Assembly: GCA_964474415.1 (NCBI GenBank)
Contig: CAYYSO010000073.1
Coordinates: 1 to 12,286 of the forward strand
DNA from: Methylomarinum sp964474415
GTDB taxonomy: Bacteria > Pseudomonadota > Gammaproteobacteria > Methylococcales > Methylomonadaceae
Length of the DNA stretch: 12,286 bases
Direction: 5' to 3'
Part shown: positions 6,298-12,286 of the stretch, in pieces
Layout: each line of letters starts with the position of its first letter
Position numbering within the stretch: the stretch's first letter is position 1
Notes under the pieces: generated by a model
Databases searched by the model: none
What the model saw: the letters and a program-made list of their open reading frames with translations, nothing else
Told to the model about the DNA's origin: nothing
Translations under genes and position numbers: made by a program

Positions 6298-6617
6298 TTT
6301 GTAAAGTATTCCCCATTGTCCTGTTTAAACCCAGCAAACAACCAGGTAAATGATAATTTTACTCGATGGTGGGAAAAATGTGTTTGATATGCGTTCCATA
6401 CAAACAAGGGTTTTTGACACTACCAATAAAAATAAAATCATGCGGGAAATAATTGCTTTTATACAAGATATTTATTTTGATATAGATGTAATGGATGCTG
6501 TTGAAGTACTTGAAGTATATCAAACATTTTTTAAGTTACTAGGAATTTAGATGTACTTTTTTATTTAACATAATATACATTATGCGAAGTTTCTAAATTA
6601 TCATAAGATACTAAAAA
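6298..6617. other. gene-poor AT-rich stretch between the IS relic and the MoaD-like gene
   Basis: No recognisable intact gene lies here. It contains the uncertain small ORF at 6350-6550 on the + strand, and an AT-rich inverted repeat (CATAAT, ATAC, ATTATG at 6569-6584) about 34 bases past the moaD-like stop. Neither strand shows a stem with a proper U run, so the end of the aor operon transcript is not defined by an obvious intrinsic terminator. Confidence 0.6.
6350..6550 (+). CDS. doubtful small ORF, 66 aa or shorter
   Basis: I do not recognise it. The second half (from MREIIAFIQDIYFDID to FFKLLGI) has balanced, helix-compatible composition and A/T-ending codons, as a real coding fragment might; the first half does not look like a protein N-terminus. 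The AGG before ATG 6350 is too close to be a good ribosome-binding site; ATG 6389 or the later MREII codon are alternative starts. It may be a remnant of a longer gene disturbed when the neighbouring IS arrived, or chance in AT-rich DNA. Confidence 0.25.
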   Translation: MIILLDGGKNVFDMRSIQTRVFDTTNKNKIMREIIAFIQDIYFDIDVMDAVEVLEVYQTFFKLLGI

Positions 6618-6869
6618 TCAGCCACCGGCGACCTTTGGCCAGATGGCCAGTGTATCGTTCTCTTGTAAAACTGTTGTGATTCTTTGTTCGGGCGGAATAT
6701 AAATGCCGTTCAACATGACCAGATAAGCCAATTCGTCTTTTATTTGATAGTGATCAATTAATTGTTGTACGGTAGTATTATTAGCTATCGTCATGTTGAC
6801 CGCATGACCTTTGGTTCCAGGCGGTAAATAGCTCACCAATGTGGCATACAATTTAAAGGTCACTTTCAT
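6618..6869 (-). CDS. aorD: MoaD/ThiS-family sulfur carrier protein of the aor operon
   Basis: An 83-aa beta-grasp (ubiquitin-like) protein starting MKVTFKLYATLVSYLPPG and ending IWPKVAGG. The C-terminal Gly-Gly is the part that is adenylated and thiocarboxylated in MoaD to donate sulfur to molybdopterin. Other visible family features are TTVQQLIDHYQI, VMLNGIYIPPEQ and LQENDTLAIWP. A longer in-frame start at 6944 would add 25 residues lying inside the upstream gene; the start at 6869, overlapping that gene's stop as TGATG, gives the normal MoaD length. Tungsten AOR operons often carry their own MoaD homologue, so it probably serves the tungsten-pterin cofactor of the neighbouring AOR. The gene symbol follows the Aromatoleum operon naming and is by analogy. 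Confidence 0.88.
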   Translation of the reverse strand: MKVTFKLYATLVSYLPPGTKGHAVNMTIANNTTVQQLIDHYQIKDELAYLVMLNGIYIPPEQRITTVLQENDTLAIWPKVAGG

Positions 6870-8116
6870 CAGGTTAATACCAATCTGTTTGCCAGATAAG
6901 CTTCCATAATTCGGCTGGGGTCTTGTACTAATTTCTCCTTCCATGAGCCAAGCTTCACTTTTCCCTGAATTAAACCTCTTAACACACCCACATGCTGAGT
7001 CAAACCTAAACTGGTTGCACCGATAATGACATCGTCCTGGAATTGCAAGTTGATGTATTTAAAATGATCTGGGTCATATAGTTCTGCAGAATCTCCATCG
7101 GCAACTCCCATCCACAAACCCAATGAGCTGGAAATCAGTCCCAAGGTATCAAGAACATTCATGTTAACAGAGCCTTTATGGATAGCCTGCTTGAAACCCA
7201 GCATATTTTTAGCGGCAATTTGCGCATGCTCAGAAGCCGTGGGTTGAATCGCCTGTACTGAATAATGACCCGTAGAAAAATCCAGACCCTGTGCAACATC
7301 TCCAGCCGCATAAATATTGCTGATATTGGTTTGCATGCGCTGATTGACCAGTACACCTTGATCAGTTTTGATGCCACTAGTCGTCAGAAAATCGATATTG
7401 GGCCTAACACCGGTAGCAGATATCAACAAATCTGCGTCAACTGTATTATCATGATCAAGATGTAGTGTTAATACACTGGTTTCAGCTTTTTCTATTGAAG
7501 TGACTTTTGTCGAGGTAAGAACATTGATGCCTTTTTGACGACACCATTGCTTAATCAAATAACCGGCTTTTTCATTCATCATTCTGGGTACCATGCGATC
7601 ACTCATTTCTATAACCGTTAAATGAGCGCCGCTTTTTACCAGTGCTTCCAGGATGATACAGCCGATAAATCCGGCACCCATTAGTACCACATTGATTCCT
7701 GGGGTAATATAACCGGCAATATTTCTGGCATCAGACAAGGTCCAGCAGTTATAAATACCCGGTAAATCCATACCTTTTGCTTTAACAGGCCGGGACCCAC
7801 TTGCGATTAATAATTTGTCATAACTAAGATATTGGTTGTTGCGTAAAACCACAGCACTGTTGCCAACATCAATATGCCCAACATGGTTGTGTAGCAGATT
7901 AATATTTTTAGTTTTAAAATGATCACTGGATTTCCTGAGATAGGTTCCCTGTTCGGTGATTTTATGATTTAAAAAATAGGGAATCGCCATCCTCGAATAA
8001 GGGGGTTCCGGTTCATTACCAATGAGTGTGATTTCTGCCTGTTGATCGTACTTACGCAATGTTTCTGCAGCAATGACACCTGCAGGACCTGTTCCAATAA
8101 TAAGATGTTTTGTCAT
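6869..8116 (-). CDS. aorC: FAD-dependent NAD(P)H oxidoreductase subunit of AOR
   Basis: A 415-aa flavoprotein of the pyridine-nucleotide-disulfide oxidoreductase/NirB-like class. The FAD-binding dinucleotide motif is IIGTGPAGVIAAE (GTGPAG at residues 8-13), the NAD(P) motif is VVLMGAGFIG (147-152) followed by the acidic VIEMSD, the linking ATGVRPN motif is at 235-240, and the second FAD contact IYAAGDVA is at 269-275. There is no CxxC redox pair, no [2Fe-2S] ferredoxin domain and no long extension, so it resembles ferredoxin/rubredoxin-reductase-type enzymes. Acidic residues after the second glycine motif (VIE) favour NAD(H). It lies four bases after the AOR gene and overlaps the MoaD-like gene by one base. 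In the Aromatoleum AOR this subunit passes electrons from the clusters to NAD+; the same role is inferred here. Confidence 0.88.
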   Translation of the reverse strand: MTKHLIIGTGPAGVIAAETLRKYDQQAEITLIGNEPEPPYSRMAIPYFLNHKITEQGTYLRKSSDHFKTKNINLLHNHVGHIDVGNSAVVLRNNQYLSYDKLLIASGSRPVKAKGMDLPGIYNCWTLSDARNIAGYITPGINVVLMGAGFIGCIILEALVKSGAHLTVIEMSDRMVPRMMNEKAGYLIKQWCRQKGINVLTSTKVTSIEKAETSVLTLHLDHDNTVDADLLISATGVRPNIDFLTTSGIKTDQGVLVNQRMQTNISNIYAAGDVAQGLDFSTGHYSVQAIQPTASEHAQIAAKNMLGFKQAIHKGSVNMNVLDTLGLISSSLGLWMGVADGDSAELYDPDHFKYINLQFQDDVIIGATSLGLTQHVGVLRGLIQGKVKLGSWKEKLVQDPSRIMEAYLANRLVLT

Positions 8117-8120
8117 CGGC

Positions 8121-9971
8121 TTATAATGCTAGGCGTCTCAGGGTTTCTTCGGTCGGTATACCCAATGAAGTCCAGCCTCGCAATTGATAATATTCCGGCA
8201 GCATTTTCTGCAAATCATTCACCCTGCCCTTTGCCGGACCGGTTTTGGCGGCATCTTTTAACAACCGTTTCGGTAAAGTATCATCTTTTGCTGTTAATCC
8301 GGCTTGCAGATTAAATTGCCTTTCCAGATTCCAGATGCGTTCTCCGGTTTCCAGCAAACTATCTGTAGACCACTCACCTTTGCAGGCTGCCGCTATTTGC
8401 GGGGCAATATCATCCAGGGTCCAGGCAAACGTTGTGAAGACACATAAACCGGATGAATCAACCGCTGCCGTAGCATCCTGAAAAGCCTTAACCAAAGCGG
8501 GTTTGCCTTCAGTTGTTAAAGGATCAGTTTTTTCCGGAACGCCAAGAACCTCGGAAGAAACGGTATAGCTGCGTAAATGACAAGCGCCGCGGTTAGAGGT
8601 CGCATAAGTCAGGCCCATACCCTGAATACCACGGGGGTCATAAGCCGGAAATTCCTGTCCTTTCACCGTCATGGATAAATCAGGATGAGCGTATTTTTCA
8701 CATAAACGTTTTGAACCCAAACCCAAATCTCGTCCAAATCCCTCACCTTTGGCTGTTAATTCAGCCATTTTTACCAAGGCTTCGGCGCTGCCAAATTTAA
8801 GCGCAATTCCACCAGTATGCTCATGGGTAATAACGCCCAATTCATAAAGTTCCATTGCCGCAGCCAGCGTAGAGCCAAATGAAATAGGATCAAAACCATC
8901 CTCATTACAGATAAAATTAGCGTAAGTCAGTGCCTCCAGGTCATCAATGCCTAAATCGGAACCCAACGCCCAGGCAGCTTCATATTCCAGACCACCGGAG
9001 GCTCCCAAATATTCCGGCTTATGTTGAATAGAAAAATGGCCTTTTTCGATGGTTGAAATACGTCCGCAGGCAATAGTGCAGGCAAAACAAGCCGCATTGG
9101 TAGTCAAATTGGCCTTGTTATCTGCTGAACGTATTTCATGCATGGCTTCACCGGATATTTTTTCAGCGCCTTCAAATTGCACTTCCTGCATATTGCGGGT
9201 GGGCATGGCACCGACTTCGTTGATGACATTCATTAATACCTGAGTGCCATAGGCAGGCAAACCTTCATGAGTAATACTATTTTCGGCCAATATCTGTTTG
9301 GCTTGTTGAGTGGCCTGCATAAAAGTCGGAAAATCCCTAATATTGCCGACACCTTGGGTTCCTCTGACAGCCACCGCTTTCAGGTTTTTTGACGCCATCA
9401 CCGTGCCGACACCGGAACGTCCGGCCGCCCGATGAAGGTCATTGATAATACCGGCATACAAACAACCTTGTTCAGCCGAGCGTCCAATGCAGGCAATCCG
9501 TAATAATGGGTCCTGATAAATTTGATGCAAGGCTTCATCCGTTTTCCAAACCGATTTACCCCACAACTCATCTGCCGGCATCAATTGCGCCTGATCATCT
9601 TCCAAATACAGATAAACCGGTCGTTGCGCCCTACCCTCAAAAATAATCATATCCCAACCGGCATTTTTTATTTCAGCGCCAATAAATCCGCCAGAATTGG
9701 AACAGGCAATAGTGCCGGTTAACGGACTTTTGGTAATGACCGAATAGCGTCCGCCAGTTGCCGCCATTGTTCCTGTCAATGGTCCGGTTGCCATAATCAG
9801 TTTGTTATCGGGTGATAAGGCATTGATAGCAGGATCAATTTCTTCATAAAGATATTTGCTGGCCAGCCCTCTTTGTCCCAGGTATTGTCCTGCCCACTCC
9901 ATATTGAGCGGTTCTTCTGTACATCTGCCAGTAGTTAAATTGATACGTAATAGTTTTTCAGTCCAGGCCAT
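8121..9971 (-). CDS. aorB: tungsten-containing aldehyde:ferredoxin oxidoreductase, catalytic subunit
   Basis: At 616 aa this is the normal AOR length. The N-terminal domain has GRYSVITKSPLTG (residues 74-86), SGGFIG and GRSGVGTVMASKNLKA (184-198), which bind the bis-pterin cofactor. The four ligands of the [4Fe-4S] cluster are the CFACTIAC triad (Cys295, 298, 302) and Cys510 in DSSGLC. EYEAAW (329-334) and His465 in ACHLRS match the active-site Glu and His of Pyrococcus AOR, and NEDGFD and DPRGIQGMGL are further family motifs. The enzyme oxidises aldehydes to acids, or the reverse with low-potential electrons, in the cytoplasm. An AAGGTG site eight bases before ATG 9971 and a two-base gap from the ferredoxin gene show tight coupling. 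The family is certain; tungsten rather than molybdenum is inferred from the family. Confidence 0.95.
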   Translation of the reverse strand: MAWTEKLLRINLTTGRCTEEPLNMEWAGQYLGQRGLASKYLYEEIDPAINALSPDNKLIMATGPLTGTMAATGGRYSVITKSPLTGTIACSNSGGFIGAEIKNAGWDMIIFEGRAQRPVYLYLEDDQAQLMPADELWGKSVWKTDEALHQIYQDPLLRIACIGRSAEQGCLYAGIINDLHRAAGRSGVGTVMASKNLKAVAVRGTQGVGNIRDFPTFMQATQQAKQILAENSITHEGLPAYGTQVLMNVINEVGAMPTRNMQEVQFEGAEKISGEAMHEIRSADNKANLTTNAACFACTIACGRISTIEKGHFSIQHKPEYLGASGGLEYEAAWALGSDLGIDDLEALTYANFICNEDGFDPISFGSTLAAAMELYELGVITHEHTGGIALKFGSAEALVKMAELTAKGEGFGRDLGLGSKRLCEKYAHPDLSMTVKGQEFPAYDPRGIQGMGLTYATSNRGACHLRSYTVSSEVLGVPEKTDPLTTEGKPALVKAFQDATAAVDSSGLCVFTTFAWTLDDIAPQIAAACKGEWSTDSLLETGERIWNLERQFNLQAGLTAKDDTLPKRLLKDAAKTGPAKGRVNDLQKMLPEYYQLRGWTSLGIPTEETLRRLAL

Positions 9972-9973
9972 AA

Positions 9974-10444
9974 CTATTCACCTTGATGAAGATAAAGTTG
10001 GGCAAAGTTTTGCATTTTCTGCCAACCGGTTTGTTCAGCATCTATATAGGTGATAGCCGCAGTCGGACAAGCTTTGGCACAGGCCGGATCACCCCCACAT
10101 AAATCACATTTAATGACTTTTCCGCTATCGACATTGTAATTAACAGTACCAAATGGACAGGCTATCGTACATACTTTACAACCGACACAGACATCGTTGA
10201 TCACTTCTTTGGCGCCCGTTAAACCATTATCAACAATCGCTTCGACCGGGCAAGCGTGCAGACACCAGGCTTCGCTACACTGCGTACAAGTATAAGGCGA
10301 AAAACGCCCCAGTTCATGAAAGGTAAATACCTTGATGCGTGATTTTGACGGGTTGAATACCCCTTCCTTTTCATAGGAACAAGCTAATTCACATTGCAAA
10401 CATCCAGTACATTTTCCGGCATCTATATTGAGTGATTTTTGCAT
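9974..10444 (-). CDS. aorA: four-cluster [4Fe-4S] ferredoxin-like subunit of AOR
   Basis: A 156-aa soluble protein with sixteen cysteines in four groups, enough for four [4Fe-4S] clusters: CTGCLQCELAC (residues 12-22), CTQCSEAWCLHACP, CVGCKVCTIACP, and CDLCGGDPACAKACP. The pattern is that of the DmsB/HycB-type polyferredoxins used as electron-transfer subunits. There is no Tat or Sec signal, so it acts in the cytoplasm. AGGA lies nine bases before ATG 10444. It directly precedes the AOR gene, as aorA precedes aorB in Aromatoleum aromaticum, where AorA and AorB form repeating units that carry electrons to the FAD subunit. Transfer of that role is by gene order and cluster number. Confidence 0.92.
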   Translation of the reverse strand: MQKSLNIDAGKCTGCLQCELACSYEKEGVFNPSKSRIKVFTFHELGRFSPYTCTQCSEAWCLHACPVEAIVDNGLTGAKEVINDVCVGCKVCTIACPFGTVNYNVDSGKVIKCDLCGGDPACAKACPTAAITYIDAEQTGWQKMQNFAQLYLHQGE

Positions 10445-10460
10445 CGTGCGACTTCCTGAT

Positions 10461-11078
10461 TTAATCTGATTGTTTATGATGTTTATCTTTACGATCTTTA
10501 TCCAGCTCCTTCATAAAATCGTTTTTACTTTTAAGCGTCGGAAATATCAATTTTTTTTCGTAATAGATACCTAACCAAATAAACGGGATAGCTAATACTA
10601 AATCAAGACCAAATGTGCCGCTAAACAAAATACTCAATGCAGCCGTTAAAAACAGAATAGCACCAACCAGATAATAATACACACCCAAAATAATACCACT
10701 AACAAACATACTATGTGCCAAAATGATATGAATACTCATTGCCGCCGCGCCCGGCTTTATAGTTTCAGCATGCCACATTAAAAAAATCAGCAATACCGCT
10801 GTCATAACACTAGCCCAATAAACCAATTCATAACGAAGCAAATGCTTAATCTCAATTCCTGTGCTAATAGCTTTGGCTTTTTCACTTAATAACGAACAAT
10901 AAAAAAATACCGGCGTTACAAAAAACCAATAAAATAAAGCAACACGATCAGTAAATTCGGCTAACAACTCACCGACAAAACACAGAAGTACTAATGAGAC
11001 AAAAATAACCTCATTGATGTAAATATACTGGAGCGCTTTATCCATACTCCAATGCTGAGAATCTTTTTTATCAACCAT
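10461..11078 (-). CDS. unknown six-helix membrane protein, first gene of the aor operon
   Basis: I do not recognise this 205-aa protein. Six hydrophobic segments can be seen, at residues ~24-41, 45-63, 84-102, 110-132, 133-152 and 157-174, with a charged N-terminus and a highly charged, Lys/Asp-rich tail (from ~183, ending KDRKDKHHKQSD) that should lie in the cytoplasm. Polar residues inside helices include Glu37, His103, His117 and His122, which could be functional but show no named motif such as a heme-binding pattern. It ends 16 bases before the ferredoxin gene on the same strand and so is probably co-transcribed; it could anchor the AOR complex, move a substrate or tungstate, or be unrelated. 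Its start codon sits directly after a run of nine G. Confidence 0.8.
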   Translation of the reverse strand: MVDKKDSQHWSMDKALQYIYINEVIFVSLVLLCFVGELLAEFTDRVALFYWFFVTPVFFYCSLLSEKAKAISTGIEIKHLLRYELVYWASVMTAVLLIFLMWHAETIKPGAAAMSIHIILAHSMFVSGIILGVYYYLVGAILFLTAALSILFSGTFGLDLVLAIPFIWLGIYYEKKLIFPTLKSKNDFMKELDKDRKDKHHKQSD

Positions 11079-11095
11079 ACCCCCCCCCTTTTTTT
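11079..11095 (-). repeat. A7-G9 homopolymer in the ribosome-binding site of the first aor-operon gene
   Basis: Read on the minus strand this is seven A (11095-11089), nine G (11088-11080), one T, then ATG at 11078. The A-to-G junction AAGG would act as the Shine-Dalgarno, eight bases from the start, and its spacing depends on the length of the G run. No other ribosome-binding site precedes this gene. Confidence 0.85.
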
Positions 11096-11112
11096 ATGAT
11101 TTTATTGCAATG

Positions 11113-11130
11113 TACTACAAATTCATAGTA
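11113..11130. repeat. short inverted repeat in the divergent intergenic region
   Basis: TACTA (11113-11117) and TAGTA (11126-11130) flank an 8-base centre. It lies between the aor operon and the thioredoxin-fold gene, where an operator might be expected, but five-base arms are weak. Confidence 0.2.
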
Positions 11131-11253
11131 GGCAAAGTTTTTTTTGTAATTGCCTCCGTCATTGAAAATATCTCATATTCAAAACTGCACTGAACTATTA
11201 GAGTGATGTACTTTCAATAGCTTATAAAAGTAATCACAAATCACTAAATTACT

Positions 11254-12286
11254 ATGGCTTATTCCCAACAATTACAACATCAACTTGAAACCGCATTAAA
11301 GTCAAAAGGTAAAAATTACCGGCCAAGAACCCATCATTTAGGAGATGATGGCCTGCCGATTTATATTAATCGCCTGATCCTGGAAGACTCCCCTTATTTA
11401 TTACAACATGCACATAATCCGGTTGACTGGTATCCCTGGGGAGAAAAAGCATTTGCTGCAGCAGCCGAGCAAGATAAACCCATCTTTCTATCCATAGGTT
11501 ATGCCACCTGCCACTGGTGTCATGTCATGGAGAAACAAAGTTTTGAAGACAGCACTGTTGCTGAGTTGTTAAATCAACACTTCATCTGTATCAAAGTCGA
11601 TAGAGAACAGTATCCTGATATTGATGCTGCTTATATGGCTGCTGTCACCATGATTTCCGGTCATGGCGGTTGGCCGATGTCATCATTTTTAACGCCGGAA
11701 GGAAAACCATTTTATGGCGGAACCTATTATCCTCAAGCGAGTTTTTTACACCTGTTAAGTCAAATTAGTGATGCCTGGCATAATCAACGTGACTCCCTGC
11801 TTCAACAAGCCGAACAATTAGCCGATGCAGTAGCACAAACCACCACACATAAACGACAGATTATAGAATTGGAGCAATCCGTTTTGCAATCAGCTATCAA
11901 TACAGCTTTAGCTAATTATGACAGCCATTTTGGAGGGTTCAGCGCAGCGCCAAAATTTCCCCAGGAACCGTTACTTTTACTTCTATTACAATCACTGCAA
12001 CGACAATCAAATCCTCCATTATTTGCAGCTGTTGAGCATACGTTAGCAGCTATGGCGCAAGGTGGAATCTATGACCAGGTGGGAGGTGGCTTTCATCGTT
12101 ATTCGGTTGACAGTCATTGGTTGGCCCCCCATTTTGAAAAAATGTTATACAACCAGGCTTACCTGGCCCGGGTTTACCTGCATGCTTATCGGCTGAATCA
12201 CAACCCTCTCCATGCCCGTATCGTTACCCAAACACTGGACTATGTTCTTAGAGAGATGCGTAATCATGACGGTGTATTTTACTCGG
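11254..12286 (+). CDS. YyaL/SPATA20-type thioredoxin-domain protein (3' truncated)
   Basis: The frame is open from ATG 11254 to the right edge, giving 344 residues. After a ~40-residue polar N-terminus comes the DUF255 thioredoxin-like domain: NRLILEDSPYLLQHAHNPVDWYPWG (residues 39-63), FLSIGYATCHWCHVM (78-92, CxWC with Cys86 and Cys89), VDREQYPDIDAAYM, GHGGWPMS and LTPEGKPFYGGTYYP. The following (alpha/alpha)-barrel part shows FGGFSAAPKFP, GGIYDQVGGGFHRYSVD and PHFEKMLYNQAYL, family signatures found in glycosidase/epimerase-like folds. Members occur from bacteria to mammals (spermatogenesis-associated protein 20); their biochemical role is not established. The ribosome-binding site is weak. 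It is divergent from the aor operon across 175 bases. Full-length members have ~680 residues, so about half is seen. Confidence 0.93.
   Translation, partial: MAYSQQLQHQLETALKSKGKNYRPRTHHLGDDGLPIYINRLILEDSPYLLQHAHNPVDWYPWGEKAFAAAAEQDKPIFLSIGYATCHWCHVMEKQSFEDSTVAELLNQHFICIKVDREQYPDIDAAYMAAVTMISGHGGWPMSSFLTPEGKPFYGGTYYPQASFLHLLSQISDAWHNQRDSLLQQAEQLADAVAQTTTHKRQIIELEQSVLQSAINTALANYDSHFGGFSAAPKFPQEPLLLLLLQSLQRQSNPPLFAAVEHTLAAMAQGGIYDQVGGGFHRYSVDSHWLAPHFEKMLYNQAYLARVYLHAYRLNHNPLHARIVTQTLDYVLREMRNHDGVFYS

Noticed and set aside
6222..6407. 61-aa minus-strand ORF entering the IS relic
   Set aside because: It reads through the IS left terminal repeat and the transposase start in a different frame, so it is not a coherent gene; its upstream part resembles nothing I know.
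6569..6584. CATAAT/ATTATG hairpin as terminator of the aor operon
   Set aside because: Stem is all A/T apart from the end pairs and is followed on the minus strand by an A run, not U; left as an inverted repeat only.
6870..6944. 25-residue N-terminal extension of the MoaD-like protein
   Set aside because: It lies wholly inside the flavoprotein gene, and MoaD proteins begin at the strand MKVTFKLYA; the coupled start at 6869 gives the usual size.
1..12286. CRISPR arrays, tRNA or rRNA genes, prophage attachment sites
   Set aside because: No regularly spaced repeats, cloverleaf-like sequences or rRNA-like segments were seen on either strand.

Overview
The window reads as chromosome of a Gram-negative gammaproteobacterium of moderate to low GC. 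The signs are an outer-membrane TolC protein with a signal peptide, a lipoprotein parvulin, and the yciB-yciI-bolA gene set with YciB very close to the enterobacterial form. A methanotroph-like (Methylococcales) host would fit the overall gene mix, but that is an inference from memory; no rRNA, tRNA or methane-oxidation gene is present to confirm it.

Left part (1-5850). A 5'-truncated HerA-type ATPase gene on the + strand converges on a five-gene minus-strand operon across a perfect 13-bp hairpin that probably terminates both. In transcription order the operon is an unknown 109-aa protein, yciB, yciI, bolA and a lipoprotein PpiC/parvulin isomerase, with gaps of 28, -1, -4 and 13 bases. Divergent from it is a coupled pair, a DUF1244 protein and a class I SAM-dependent methyltransferase (ATGA overlap). 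This pair converges on a tolC-like outer-membrane efflux/secretion gene, whose true start is probably an internal GTG behind a strong Shine-Dalgarno.

Middle (5788-6617). This stretch has no intact recognisable gene. It holds a 417-bp relic of an IS5-family (IS903-like) element: one good and one decayed terminal inverted repeat, and a transposase reduced to its N- and C-terminal ends by an internal deletion, plus a nonsense codon and a frameshift. Beside it is a short AT-rich ORF of uncertain status.

Right part (6618-11078). The most interesting block is a compact minus-strand operon: an unknown six-helix membrane protein, a four-cluster ferredoxin-like subunit, a tungsten-type aldehyde:ferredoxin oxidoreductase, an FAD/NAD(P)H oxidoreductase and a MoaD-like sulfur carrier ending in Gly-Gly. 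The last four match the aorA-aorB-aorC-aorD layout described for the NAD-linked, mesophilic AOR of Aromatoleum aromaticum. In that scheme AorB oxidises aldehydes (or reduces acids), AorA carries electrons through its iron-sulfur clusters, AorC exchanges them with NAD(P), and the MoaD-like protein supplies sulfur for the pterin cofactor. The first gene has an unusual A7-G9 homopolymer as its ribosome-binding region. Divergent from this operon, and running off the right edge, is a YyaL/SPATA20-type thioredoxin-fold protein.
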